A stretch of 64,000 nt of DNA from Typha latifolia (GCA_019914945.1 CM034113.1:62001-126000); one strand, 5' to 3'; numbered from the stretch's first letter, positions 10,945-24,655 are shown. Numbers and translations are program-made. The notes: generated from the letters alone by a model not told the origin.

Positions 10945-13528
10945 CTGTTTGAATGAATCTAGACTGGGTCAGTGAAACATATCTACATAAAAATAAAGAA
11001 AACTTATTACATCTCTCATGTGTCAAGGATGTTGACAAATTTTATGCCATCTTTATCATCATCTATTAGCATTAAGCAACACTCATGGCCTAAATTTGAG
11101 TATGTCAAACTTCAAGTAGAACAGATGAAACACTAAAATGGTCTATAGGAAATGTCATGCAAAGTCACAAGGTGAATGTAAAATGGGAATATTCAAAAGC
11201 ATCTCTGTTCTCTTCTCCATGTGCAGCTGCATGTGTGTTAAGCATACTATTACTAGCCAAACAAACTTGCTTATCTTTACTATAGAGAAGTAAAGCCACA
11301 AGGAAACTTAAGCTAATCCATAAGAGAGAATCTTCAAGTCTAAAACCAAGTCCTCAATAAGGGAAATTAGTTTGACAATAGTTCAAAACTTCATTAAAAG
11401 GAGGTAGAGGAAATATCAAAAGACAAACCATATCCATCATTTTTTGCCTTATCCATTCATTTATCAAATCTACGTTTGACGAAAGAACCACACTGAAACC
11501 TACATTTGACTGGGATCTGTAGACTTGTGACCTCATGACTGTTTGTTAACAAAAAAACAAATACATATCCATAATCCATAATGATGCACCAAGTTTAAAT
11601 AAACCCCAAGGAGGAATAAAAGCATATGCAAGTGAAAGATATTCGAGGGCCCTCTTGCAAGTTGATACCCATGCTTAACAGTAGCAGACCGAAATGGAAA
11701 AAGGAAACAAAAGGATATATATAAATCTATAATTGTAAAATCCTAAGTAAGTTTCCTTGTGACTTGCATCCATAACTGGACAATGAAATGTAGTTATAAA
11801 AGCCCAATCCTGCATGCATTACCTACTATGTACATCTGTTTCTTGAGCTGAACGAACCACATAAAAATCTTAGCAAGATTTTAGTTCAAAAAAAGTGTCC
11901 ATAGGAAAACAACTGCTCATTGGCTACTTAATATTTTATGAGAGGGTCTTCTCTTTGTTACATCAATGTCTTGCTGTTTGTTAAAGCAGTGTTGAGTTCA
12001 AAGATAAAATCTTTTAATGCTTAGAAAGCATACAAGCTTGTCTCTTAAAGCCCCTATCCATCTAGCATTGCATGGATAAGCTGGAAATCACACCCAAAAA
12101 GGGATCCGTGAAGTTGAAAAGCTGACATGGTGGATCTGGACAAAGTCTCATGAACTAGTTCTACTTCCTAGTTCCTACTCTTTAAATAGAGGAGGACATG
12201 GAAAGATGTGCATGGTTATGAGAAGAGTCAAAAAGGGCAAATCCCACTAGGCTTAATGGGTGGTAACTAGTAAATATTAGTTTGCTAGTGGCTTCCAGTG
12301 AAGTGGCATAAGAACAAAACTAGGATTGATGACTCATTACTTTATATGGTGACCACTCTTAAGGAACTTTATAAAGTGGATTAAAAGTAACAGCCTAGTA
12401 AAGGTGACTCCAGGAACCATATAGTAGTCTGTGGATGGAAGTGCCATTTTCCACGCTTGTAGGACTTCGAGGAAGACTAAGTTGAGCAGTTGTTTGTTAT
12501 CGATCGCATCACTTGGTGTGGAAGAAAGACTTCCGGAATCTGGGGTGTGTTGGTTGGTCGGTTATGCCTTTCTTCTCTCTCAATTGATATAGGACTCCTT
12601 TTTTCCTTCATCCAAAGCAGTAGGAACTAAAATTTCTGAGATTCTATGATATCTCAATAGATATCCTTGAATCTTTCATAAGTTTGAGTTCTCTCACAGA
12701 AGGACAAGGAGTATTTCTTCTCCTAGGGAAGAGAGAGCAATGACACTAACTTAAGGAAAGGTGTGACACTGATAGAAGAGAAAATGGTAGGGACAGAGTA
12801 AGCAACCACTAGCCAGGTGACATTGATTCTGGACCAACAAGACCAAGTTGCCATGGAGCAACCCATTCAAAGTCCAATATAGATTGGATTTGGTCCCTAA
12901 ATGGAATAATGAGACCAAGGGGCTGGTCTCCATCAACCTGGGCTAATGAGCCCACTAATCTGGCCGAAGGTCTCTCCTTTAGTAACAAAACTAAAAGATT
13001 AAAAAACATAAATGCAATGCACTTTATGGCTGATGCCATGTTAAATAGCAGAAGCAACTTAAAAAATTTTAGATAGAGGATCGACAACTTAAATCATGCC
13101 TTAACTGTTGAATGAGTATGCTCAATCCACTTGAATCGTGATTCCTTAAAATGTAAGCAAGTAAGGGCCATGTAAGTTACCTTAAAATGATTCCAACACA
13201 ATCTAACCCATGCTATATGCACCGAAAAGTTGGCGAATAAGATCATGATTTCAAATGTAGCATAAGAAATCTTTCATTGGAAGAAATAGTACTCTCATAG
13301 TTCATAAAATATAGACTACAAATATAATACACATTGGGCACAAAGGGGTACAGGCCTGGCAACAAAAGGTGAAAGCTACTCGTCTACTCTAACAGGTACA
13401 TGGATCATATAGAGAATTGACGGAAGAAATAGCTAAATATGAAGGATCGGATATAGCAGAAATTTATACATTACCAAAGATGCACCATTACTATGGATGA
13501 ATCACCAACTTGGGATGACCCATCTTAC

Positions 13529-16298
13529 TCAGCCAATGCAATCTTTCTTCCAGTGGCCAACCTTCCCACATTTGAAGCAAGGAGAAGCTGGACATCCAGT
13601 ACACTTTTTCATCCAATGGCCTTCTTTACCACACCTGTAGCATTTTCCTGGACTCGGTGCACCTGGGCTGCCTTTATTGAGATTCAATCTTTTGATTGGA
13701 GAAGTTTCCACTATCAAGTTTGGTTGATGTACCCTTTTTGGTGAAACAGCGGGTGACTTTGCAACAGTTGAGAAGTCCGGTAAGATTTGGTATGCCATGG
13801 CAACTTTCATGCCTTCGACTTCTTCATGGTTGTCAATTTTAGTTGTTTCTTGAGTCTCAAGGAATGCTTTTTTACAAAAATAATTGTTCACTACCTCATC
13901 TATATTGGGTATGTCCAACTCCTCAGGTAACAGAGTAGGACTTGAGAGCTCATTTTCTAGCTTATTTTCAACTAAATTGTTGTTCCCTATTTCAGGTTGT
14001 TTCCCACAGTTGTCAACCCACTGGAAGTGATTGCAGGCTCCTTGACCCTGAAAAAAAAACAAGATCTGATCTTTTCCTACTGTTGATAAGAATGAAGCAA
14101 AAGAGAAAATAAATAAGACTAATGATGTGACAGAATCAGTTATCATCTTATGTTAATACAAAAAAGTTACATAGTAATATAACTTTTTAATAGGGATGCC
14201 AGATGAAGAGTGGATGGAGAAGCAGAACCAAACCTTTGGATATGCGAGTTCGGGGGATGCTAGGATGATGAAAAAAGGAGGACTGAAATAATTCCTTCGT
14301 CCAATTTTAAACGGCTAATGCTGTTACTACTTACTAGGCATGTATATGTAGACCTCACATAATAACCTACCTTCTTTTTCCATTTTACTCTTCTTCTTCA
14401 GTTGCCTAGAAATAATATCAGCTGAATGTTGTAGGAGACTTAGTTTCTCCAAAAGGCCTGAGTAATTTACTTTCTTTTCTCTCTTCCAGGTTGAAGAAAT
14501 AACAGGATATTATGTTGTTCTTACCCTTTTTCCCTTCTCTTTTGTTGGAAGGACCATGTAACCATATAGGACTACAATTGGATGCTAATGAGGAACTACT
14601 ACAAGCAAGTACCTTCATCCCAATATCACTTAATATTGTTTATTACACCCATCATTTGAGTACTGCAAATATCTGATTATAATTACTTGTGCTTTAGCCC
14701 TTTGAGAACATATGTGAATGGCACTCAACAATGGGGAGTTGCTATCACTTTATCACCTTGTTTTTGCAAGGAACAATCAACTTACGGCAGTAACATCTTC
14801 AAGTTTATGGCATACTGAACTAGTAGTTTGTAGAATATTTTTGCAAAGTAGCGGTATCTAGATTGCAAATGCTACATTTTAGGTCCAGCAGGAAGATGTA
14901 AACTTTAACCAACATGAAATTCCTATTAATGATGCATGGACCCTTCAGAAAGGTAAAAAAGCACCGTAGAAGGGCAACATAAAATAGGAACCACTACAAC
15001 CATCATGAGTTTTTGCAGCATCTGTCTAACCATATATGAGGTTATTAGAGCACGCCATTTTTCAATGCCAAAGAGCAGAAAACAGCAATGTATTTCATAA
15101 TAATAGTATAATACTTCATAAGTAAATACTAGTATTAAACTATTCGACAAAGTGCAAATTACCTTCTTTATAGCGCAAGCATAATACTTACGCCCAGCAT
15201 TCTCCCCATGTTGCATTGTCAAGACACTACAGCGGCCTGCACTGCAAGAACAAATTGGATATATAGCTTTTGAGGGACCATTTTGTTGGTTGAGTTTCAC
15301 AGGGCTTCTAACATTGTATGTCTGATTGGCTGGGCTGTTGAAACCATGCTGCTGATTGGGACTCGCCATGTCACACCACTGGAAAAAATTGCATCTTTCG
15401 CTCACCTAGGATGGTACAGTGACAAAGAAAAGGATGAACTAGTGTATAACAAAGTACAATTATATCCTGCTTCTTCACTATATAATTACAAATCGAAAGG
15501 AAATGAGACTACACCAAATGCAGATTATATTTCCCTTGATTATCCTAGAAGAGAGTATCGAAATAACATATAGGACAGTCCATAAAGCATATTAACTATG
15601 ACGAGAAAATTGGATACACTGAACGCATTATCATATTTACTATAAAGAATCAAGACATAAAAATTCACCACTCAAGTAGACTTGCAAGCGGTCAATTACT
15701 AAAAAACTTAATGTAAATAAAGCTCTAGAACAGAGAAAAAGGCAAACTAAAAAAGCTGAACTTTTTCAAGGTTCTAAACAAACAGAATTATTTGAAGGTA
15801 AAGAAAGGTCCCAAATCAACAAAGAAAGATCAAGATTTTAAGCGTACAACTCAATCATCAACAAAAAATCACATGATTCTTGCATAGAAAGCTCAATATT
15901 ACAGCAAGATTCACGGAAAAGAAGAAAACCCGATTTATATGCAAACCAAAAGGGACCTAAACAAAAAACAAAACAAAAAAATTCACCGATTTCATGGGGC
16001 AACGGTAAAAATGGCGTCCAGGGTTCCGCTCGGTCCTCGATACCAAGACAACACACAGCCCTCCACCACATGGGCACTGCTTCACGGGGTAATCTCGGCC
16101 GTCTGCCGCAGGACGGGACGGCCCAGGGCTCGCCTTGGCTTTGAGAGGTGAGTCCAAAGACCGGTTCCCTTCTTGTTCCCCTACGAAACAGAGCGGCTTC
16201 TTCTCCTCGGCGGCATTTCGGGCAAGATGCTCGTCTTGCCGGAAAAGCCTCTGAGGCCGGAGAGATGGACTCCACGAACCCACGCTCTCCGTACTCAT
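13529..16298 (-). CDS. Protein with two GRF zinc fingers and two CCHC zinc knuckles
   Basis: Three exons, 15987-16298, 15163-15405 and 13529-14047, all phase 0, give 357 residues. GRF finger 1 spans the first junction: CPCGGGLCVVLVSRTE, PGRHFYRCPMK, then SERCNFFQWCD. GRF finger 2 spans the second junction: CSCSAGRCSVLTMQHG, AGRKYYACAIKK, then GACNHFQWVD. The C-terminus has two CX2CX4HX4C knuckles, CYRCGKEGHWMKKC and CFKCGKVGHWKKDC, the last ending five residues before the stop. Each GRF finger is therefore split by an intron just before its final Cys. Known: GRF fingers and zinc knuckles bind single-stranded nucleic acid, and the same combination forms the tail of plant DNA topoisomerase 3-alpha. 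No topoisomerase catalytic domain is visible here. A role in nuclear DNA or RNA metabolism is inference. The start is the first ATG of a GC-rich exon; the 312-codon-base first exon has no other in-frame ATG nearby. Confidence 0.85.
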
Positions 16299-18069
16299 TC
16301 CTCCATCAAAATTTGCTCCTTTCGAGAAGATATCAGCATTTTTTACACACTTGAGAAGACGAATCGTTGAAATATTAACTGAAGATTAAAAAAAAAAGGA
16401 AGAAGGGATGCTAGAGAGCTTTTCTTACCGTCGAAGGAAGACGGTGGAGCGAGAACATAATTGAACCTTTGGCAAAGAAAAAGGTACAAAAAGGAGGGAA
16501 AAAGAAACAAAGAACGGCTACTTTAGCAACAAAAAAAAGAAGTGAATGCAATATTTAATATCCACCGTTGAAATAACCGTTTTAATCTCAGATGTGAGGA
16601 TCGAAATGCCCGCAGGAATAATTTATGCGCATCGTTGAAGTACCGTACAGGTTTCAGGAGATATGGTGAAAACGTAAATCACAAATTTAGTGATGCCTAA
16701 CGTTAAATTACAAATTAAGTGGGTTAACAAATATATTTATAAATTAAAAAAATCTAGGGTTAATACACTTCTTAAATTATACCTGATTTTTAGGTAAACC
16801 ATAAACTATTTTTCATTACAATGTCCCCCGTAAATTTTGAATCTAAATAAAATAACAAATGCTGGTAAAAAATATATCTAATGATTATTATAAAAAATAA
16901 TCATAATCGAGCTAAGGTTGATCAAACCTAGCTTTGATCAAACTTGAATTATAAAAAATAGCTTAGATTTATGATCAATTTTGAATTAAAATTATTTTAA
17001 TTTAAGCTAATTTTAAACTAATTTTAAGCTTGAACTAAGCTCAAGTCTAAACAAAGCCGATCAATAAGGAATTTTAAGCCTTAATTAATTCAAGCCAAAT
17101 TTTAACCCTCATTAAGCTTCACTTAAATTAAACTTGATTTAGATTTGAATCAAGTTTAAAATAAGATCTAATTTAAAAATATAAACTAATAAAAATATCC
17201 ACGTATTTAAATATATATATGATACGATCAAAATTTAAAACTACACTCTACATGATCATAGTACATAATAATCCACGTATGTAAAATTTAAAATATAATA
17301 AAAATATAATATAGTATATAAAATATTATCCATATTATATATATTATAATTATTTCGAGCTTTATCCAGCTTATTTGATCGAGCAGGCTTATGATCAAAT
17401 TTGCATTAAAATTATTTTCAAGCCTATTTTGCAAATCAAGCTGGCTAAACTTATTTTCGAGTCTAAGTTTATCGAGCCTTAGTAAGCCGAGCTTAGGTTG
17501 GCTTGATTATTTTGACACCCCTAAGTACTCGTGGGAGCAAAGTAGGAAGAGGAGGTGGAAGGCAAGAGCAGGGCGGAGTCGAAGGCGACGAAGAATAGAG
17601 AGTAGTAGAGGAGTTTGGAGCAAGAGAAGGAGTAGAGGAGGGAGGAGGGGAGGAGAGGTGGCGAGGAGATAGGAGGAGGAAAAGAGGGGAGAATAGAAGA
17701 AGAGGAGAGCATCTAGGTAATTTCAATCCTAATGTATTATGCTAAGATGTATAATTTAACCGGTGGTAGAGTAATAGAATGATGACATTGAAATTGTTTT
17801 AAAATTTTGGAGAAACTTTATAATAAAAAATAATTTAGGGGTCTTACTGAAAGCAGATTATAGTTCGAGCAGGTATAAATAACCTAAAAAATAATCTATT
17901 GAATGCCTTCTGATTCGTGCCGATAAAAAATTGCCAACTAAGTCGGACCATTTGGTAAATATATTTGTGAAGAGGTCTAGTTTGGTCAAATACTCGTCCT
18001 CAGCCTCAGGTTGTACGACCCTTTATCATCTCTCCCGAGTCCCTTTCTCTCTGCTCTTCAAGTGTTCTA
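16299..18069. other. Divergent intergenic region with repeat remnants
   Basis: Lies between the divergent GRF/CCHC gene and HISN2. From about 16750 to 17890 the DNA is very AT-rich, with degenerate repeats of 'AAGCTTGAACTAAGCTC'-like phrases. Its ends look weakly inverted: about 16780-16850 against the complement of about 17820-17890. This fits an old non-autonomous transposon. A purine-rich island (AGGAGG-like) lies at 17535-17712. No gene is seen. The HISN2 promoter should lie at about 17900-18060, but I see no clear TATA box. Confidence 0.5.
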
Positions 18070-21000
18070 ATGGTGGCGGCCTCGGTGGCTCGGTTCTCTT
18101 CTGCGAGAAACTTCTCTCTCAGCGATGGCATCGGAGATAAGCATCGGTGGGCGGAGAAGAAGAAGGTATCCACTGCAATCTCTGCTTCGTTCCCCTCTCG
18201 AAAAGCTTCCCATTTGACCACTGAAGCTCTTCGGCTCGATTCGAAGGTATGGCCAATAGATTTAATCTTATGCTTTTCTTTTGAGAACCATGTTAGTATC
18301 TTAAATCAATAGGTGATTTGGTTTCATCCTCTCTGCTCTAGCATCCAAGCAAAGAAAACAAAAAACGACTTTTAGTCTTTTTACGTTTTTGTAGATAAGT
18401 TCTCTTGTTTATATATTCATTTATCCATTTAGCATACTTGTGTTTAGATTCCTTTGTTATTTGATATCAAAAGACAAGGTTATGCATTCTTGTGTACGAG
18501 AACTATTACAAAAATCTGTGATTTCTCATTTCTAAAGTTTCTCTTGGGAAAGTCCATGTTCGGAATCTTGCTTCCGTTGTATGATTCACTCTGTCCTAAA
18601 GGTCGTCAGATCTGTGTTTTCTTTTCTCTTTTGCCCCTTTCTAGATTGTTGATTCTGGTTTATGCATTGCATTTGCTTATTGAATTGGGTGCGTGTATTT
18701 TATCTTCTTTTGTTATTTGACATGAAAAGACCGGATTTTGCTTCTGGTTGAGGAAGATAGTTGATTTTGAAGTGTAATTCATGAATTTCTATCTGAACCT
18801 AATTTTCCTTGTGATAAGAGAAGGAGGTACATGTTTATTCCTGGCTTGCCGAAACTTTTCAGGGAAAAAATAGCGTCTAATATATGAATAGCTAAAATTT
18901 CGGAAGAGAGGAAGGAAGCTATTACTACATATATAATCAATAAGAAGCTATTGAAACAGCAGGGCGTGGAAAAATGATTTCAGATTATATACATACGTAT
19001 TTTGTTTTTGCAAAATAACACTTTGTCTTGAGCACAAAAGTTTTAAGATATTTTTTTCAGAATTTTCTTGAGAAATCTTGGCTATTGTATTTTTAGTTGT
19101 ATAGTATTTTCACAAAATAAATTCATTAGGTTGGGACCTTACTAGACAGTGTAAAGTGGGATGACAAAGGATTGGCTGTGGCCATTGCGCAAAACGTGGA
19201 TACTGGAGCTATTCTTATGCAGGGGTTTGCCAATTGGGAAGCCCTTGCAACTACTATTTCTTCTCGGAAGGCCACTTTCTACAGCCGCTCGCGGTCAACA
19301 TTGTGGACAAAAGGAGAGACATCCATGAACTTCATCAATGTGCACGACATTTTTCTTGATTGCGATCGTGATTCTGTAAGCATCTCCTGTACTAGTTTTG
19401 GAGAGCTTTTGGGTTGGCTTGTTGGAATTGTGACTGAATTTAGGTTCCATTTCTTTACTCAGATAATATATCTAGGAAAACCTGATGGGCCTACTTGCCA
19501 TACTGGGGCAGAAACTTGCTACTATTCATCAGTTTATGATCAATTGGAAGGTCCAAAGGTTTGCAATCTCAACCTTCAGTAATGCGGTATATCTTTTTAG
19601 GATCTATAAATATTAATTATTAAGACTATGTTGGGGAATATGTTATCTTGTTGTGCCATTGAATTGTTGGGGAGTATGCTATCCTGTAGGGACATTGTAT
19701 TTTTGGGGAGAATGCTATCTTGTATTGACATTGAATCTTCTGCATTTTTGTGACAGCCCAGTCAAGATAGGTTGGTCACCACGACTTTATATTCATTAGA
19801 GGCTACTATTTCTCAGCGCAAAGAGGAAATAGTGGAAAAGAAAAATGGAAAGCCATCATGGACAAAGAGGCTACTTCTTGACAAAGAGTTGCTTTGCTCA
19901 AAAGTGCGGTATGGATGAAATGTCATTATTTCAGTGCCATATTGTAGCTTATCTCAATATAATATGCATTGCATGGTTTGGCATTCCATTAAAGACAATA
20001 TACTTTTTCGGTAATAAAATTGATAAATCTATAGTACTTCTCTGCTTTATTACTCAGCTGCCTTTTGTTAATCTGACTGCCTGAGAGTGAGAATGAAGTG
20101 TAGCATCAACTGGTTAAACAAAGAGTGTACATTCTGAGCAGCATTTTTATACTTAACAAATTGGCATGGAGATTATTTTTGAGTTCTGACTCTAAGATGA
20201 TATAGCATACCTTATGTGAACATGCTTTCAGCTATTAAACTATATGACCAAGTCGATATTTTTTATGTCCTGAAAACGTAGAGATGGTAGCTAACTTAGC
20301 TATATGGTGATTAACTTTGTAGCATAATACTGGAAATATCTGTCTTATGCTCCCGCACCATGGCAGCTGAAATAAGAAGCATTTCCTGTTTATTGAATCA
20401 CATGTTCAATGTTATGTGGTGGTCCATTTCAAGCTTGTGATATCCTTGTGTAACAATTGAACTTTGTTGTTCCTTTTGGCTGCATATGGGACACACAGAC
20501 ACATGGTTGTTAAACCATGTAGTGGCACCTTTCTTTTTCCTTGATATGCTTTCAATTCTTGGACATTATTGATTGTTATGAACAATCACTTGCATATTAT
20601 ACTTGGCTCCTAATCATGCTTTGGTTATTTGCCTCTAAAAAATGGGCTCTCTGTGCCAACCATAACTTATCCTTGTTGACGAGATATCTGCAATTTTTTT
20701 TTATTCTTATCAGCTAAAGTTGAATAACTTGTTTATCATATCATCCTGATCTCTCCTCTAGATCAATTGCCATCTCCGCATATCTGCCATATTATCTGAT
20801 GGAAATAGAAACATATGCCAGCAGCTATTAATTGTAATTTTGATCACAAAATGTATGAACTGTTGAAGATGCTCCAGAGTATAGAGGTTTAATAAAATGA
20901 GAAATAAATTTTGGAATGGCATTGGAAGTTTGCAACTAAACTATTAAATGCATCATGTCCTGAATTACCAAGGGTGGGAGGTGTTAAATGGAATTTTGTT

Positions 21001-24000
21001 ATGATAAAGTGCAGTAGCATTATATGGAGAAGCAACAACCTGCACATCGAGAAGTTTGCTACAGAACCTCCATGTTCAAAGGACACATTAGAGAAGGAAT
21101 GGCTGCAAAAATGATAAGACCATCTTATGAAATAGAATGTGACATCTGATGTAGGTGGAATACATATCTCAAGGGAATCCTGTTATGTATGTTTTTTATG
21201 TCCATAACATAGGTTTGATTTGTTGGGAGAAGGCTCGCACATGACAAGATTTTACTCTGCAGTAGACAGAACCACTTAATGGATGAGCTAGGAGAAAGTT
21301 TTGACAGAACGCTTGTTTACCAACAACATTTGCTAGTTCTGATGAATATAATATAAGATCAGGAAATTAGAGGTTCACCATTTCCTAAAAACTTGAACGA
21401 TTCTAGTTAATAAAACTCCGCCTCTGGTTAAGCTGGTTTCATATTACAAATAATTGCCCTAAAATGCTGAGAGACGATCATGCAGATATAATATGATATG
21501 GCTTTCTATTAATTTGGGCACTTTATTTAATTAAAAAAAACCTTTTTTCCATTTTTCTGGAATTTCCTGTAATTTTCTGTACTTAAATATTCCATGTCAG
21601 TGAGTATATAACTAGATGCACAGCTCTAAAAGTTCTAGATGTTTTTGTAAATGTTCCTTCCCACATTACTTCGTTCAATAGGGTCTTGCAGATTTGGAGA
21701 TATGATTTTCCAAAGTTTCTGGATCAAAATTTAAATCTGCTAAAATGCTGGCTGGAGTATTTATATGATAGGTACATGTTAAGATCTAGAATGATCGAAA
21801 TATTGCAAATTTGTCACAATTTAGAGAAGGCTTTTTGCTGAGGTCTTTGAGATGCATATCAAATTGCAAGTCATTTGAACGGTCGGATTAAAAAATTTGG
21901 AGATATGATTTTCCAAAGTTTCTGGATCAAAATTTAAATCTGCTAAAATGCTGGCTGGAGTATTTATATGATAGGTACATGTTAAGATCTAGAATGATCG
22001 AAATATTGCAAATTTGTCACAATTTAGAGAAGGCTTTTTACTGAGGTTTTTTGATATGCCTATCAAATTGCAAGTCATTTGAATGGTCGGATTAAAAGAA
22101 ATAATTCTTAAAAGAATATATATATATATATATTCAGGGCTATTTCAACAGTTGAAAATTCTCAAAAATGATATGGATGGTTTTTTATTATATCTTCAAC
22201 CTCTATAACAAATTTCAGATTGTTCAGACAAATAGATCGAAATAAATCATTTCTCGAAGATTGAAACGCCAACGGTTAAATGCTGATTTTTGCTGAACTT
22301 TAGATCTTTAATGAAAGTCTGAATTTTCAATAGTGCTTGGCACAATCTTAATTTTATCTTCAATCCTCTCTGCTGGTCATTCTTGATCAAACCTTGATGT
22401 TCTTGGACTTGATTATCAAGTCTTTAATATAAATCTTTAACTATTATTGCAAATCTTATATAGTTTTAATCTTGTGAATACTAAGTATTTTAATCTTCTC
22501 TGTCATCATAAATGAAAAATCAAATCACACCATGTGGCCAAATAGTATCCATGGATTTGATATGGTAATCCAAATTAAAAGTAAAAAATTAAAAGTCCAA
22601 AGTTACAAGTTGATGTTGACATTTGTTGAGGAAGATCTGCAAATAATGTAATAGATTTGGAAAATTGCATCCTGTGGCCAATAGTGGGTATCTACTCTTG
22701 GCTTAGATGTGATCATCCAAATCAAAAGCAAAAAGTTCACAAGTCCAACGTTGAGGTCAATATTGGTGTTTCTGAAGAAGATCTGGAATGACAGAGAGAT
22801 CTAGAAAATCACAATATGTGGCCAATAGTGGATATCTACTCGTGGCTAAGATGTGATAATTAAAATCAAAAGCGAAAAATTTGAATTTCTGAAGTTGAGG
22901 TTGATGTTTGCTGACTAAGACCTACTGCCATGAATTCACCTAGCAATTTGAAAGATTGATAGACTTGAATTTTGTAAGGACATTTTTGCAGACAAGTTTC
23001 TGTAGACAGAAAGCATGATAGAGAATCATCTACAATAGCATTGAAATTGTTAACCTCTGGTGACCATCTTGCAAGCTAACCCTGAACATTGTTCCTGTTT
23101 TAGTTTCTTGGTAGGTAAATCACATTACCGTGGATAAACTATCTGGACAGCCTTCCTCCAGTATATTAGTCGATTGAACCAATACTGTTGTTGGTGAACT
23201 ATTCTCAATTTGCACTTTCCCTGCCGCCTTCTCCCAATTTTGAGACAATATTGTTCCTCTGTTTCTATATGGAAGCAGCCCTATTTGTCTTATCTGTGCA
23301 GACTGTTTAACACTAAACTGGCATAAACGAGCAGTGCTATAATTCTTCAAACTAAGAGATGAAAATATCACCATCAGTTGATCTCCATTGCATTTTTAGT
23401 CCCTTGACGAATCTCAGAATTCTTTTAGTGATGGCTCATTAAGCTATTAGGCCCAATTTGGAAGTAGGGTTACTTGGAATATAAAATGTTTTAATCTGGG
23501 AAAGATATGTGTGGAATATATGTATAATTCAACCATTTAGAACTACTTATATTGGGATAGTAGGTCAAAAAGGACATCAATTTTTTCTGAGAGACAACTC
23601 TGCCCGTTTATAATCTCACAGAGAAGGGAACCATTTGGTGTAGCACTAATGATAAGTGCAAAATACTCTACATTGTCCTGCTTCCTGCGTAGCGTAAGAA
23701 CTGCTACGCAACATGCGCCTGAAGGTAGAAAAGTTCAGAAATCTTGTGGTTCTTAATGTTTATAGATTATTCCATGCATAACAACTTCTGTAAATCATTA
23801 ACACACAGGAACTTGCTTGTTCTCATGTTTAATGGATGTATTAATTAGACCTGATAGAACACTAATTTGGTTCATTGGTTGCACTTATTGCAGTGAAGAG
23901 GCTGGAGAACTTGTTCAGACTCTGCTCGAGAATGAAGATCAATCGCGTACTGCCTCAGAGATGGCAGATCTGCTTTACCATGCGATGGTGCTGCTTAAAA

Positions 24001-24089
24001 CAAAAGAAGTGAAGATGGAAGAGGTCCTGGAGATATTGAGAAACAGATTTTCGCAGTCAGGTATTCAGGAAAAAAACAGCCGCAAGTGA
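18070..24089 (+). CDS. HISN2: Phosphoribosyl-AMP cyclohydrolase / phosphoribosyl-ATP pyrophosphatase, chloroplast
   Basis: Exons 18070-18246, 19130-19375, 19463-19558, 19757-19908 and 23894-24089 give 288 residues. The first about 55 residues are Ser/Ala/Arg-rich and act as a plastid transit peptide. The HisI domain (residues about 60-175) shows MQGFANWEALATTISSRKAT, SRSRSTLWTKGETS, the metal-binding LDCDRDS and CHTGAETC. The HisE domain (about 190-275) has REEAGELVQTLLENEDQSRT and SEMADLLYHAMVLL, with the acidic Mg-binding residues. Reactions: it removes pyrophosphate from PR-ATP and then opens the purine ring of PR-AMP, steps 2 and 3 of histidine synthesis in plastids. Exon 1 is just the transit peptide. 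Exon 5 completes the codon split as CG|T, and the frame closes. Intron 4 is 3985 bp, far larger than the others, and contains tandem and dispersed repeats. Confidence 0.95.
21692..22097. repeat. 203-bp tandem duplication in HISN2 intron 4
   Basis: Copy 1 is 21692-21894 and copy 2 is 21895 to about 22097. They differ at only a few positions (for example TTGCTGAGG against TTACTGAGG), so the duplication is fairly recent. It is followed by a short (TA)n at about 22117-22132. The sequence codes for nothing and I do not recognise its family. Confidence 0.85.
22535..22950. repeat. Three diverged ~140-bp tandem units in HISN2 intron 4
   Basis: The phrase TGTGGCCAAATAGT/TGTGGCCAATAGTGG, followed by GATGTGATNATCC-like and GTTGAGGTNNATNTT-like text, recurs at about 22535, 22675 and 22815. 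The divergence is much greater than in the neighbouring 203-bp duplication. Confidence 0.6.
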
Positions 24090-24655
24090 TCAAGAAAACT
24101 AAATTAAAGCCATTGGCCCTGCGTAGTGGACTACATTCAGAAATTGTTTTCTTGCTTGCCAAGCTATAATGTGGTAGGGAAACTTGGAACAATTTTATAT
24201 GGTAATTGAATAATTTCTGATTTTCTTGTTAAATTTCACAGATTGAGATTATCTGTTACAGAGTAAGATATAATGATCTTAAAAAGGAGCTTTTGCAATT
24301 TAATTGCATGATTTTTTAGTTTAGCATATAAAATTAAGTGCATGTATATTTTATAGCTGATGCACATTTTATTATAGTAGAATACCTACAATTTACATGT
24401 GTAGTGCACTAGAGTTTTTTTTTAACAAATAAAAAAATTAAATATAATTAAGTTGCAAAAGCTCCGCTCCCCCCTCATAAAAGTTGCATAGAAATTTTAG
24501 CTGATATATTTTCTCTTTATGGAAGAATGAGATTGACTCAAGACGATTTATTAATCTCTAAATATTATAATAATTGCCCACACCAAAAAAATTACAGAAA
24601 TTTTTTTCAGAAAAATATATATTTGATAACTTAAATTTAAACCAATAAGATAAAT

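Larger units (their letters stand above)
7712..13528. other. 5.8-kb gene-free region
   Basis: AT-rich DNA with no frame that resembles a protein family and no recognisable tRNA or conserved miRNA sequence on either strand. It contains (TA)n at about 8083-8110 followed by a T run, at 8318-8339 and at 10905-10940, (TC)n at 8559-8600, (ATC)n at 8847-8879 and CTT repeats at about 10177-10197. A 35-bp-period direct repeat lies at 10544-10602. The proximal part (7.7 to about 9 kb) is the promoter side of the ERF gene. Confidence 0.6.

Noticed and set aside
12751..13087. Short minus-strand frames in the 12.7-13.1 kb region
   Set aside because: There is no domain, and the start and end codons are consistent with chance in this base composition.
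17972..17990. TAGTTTGGTCAAATACTC as a third copy of the MITE end
   Set aside because: It resembles the right terminus of the 25004 and 29464 elements, but no matching left end or target duplication was found nearby.
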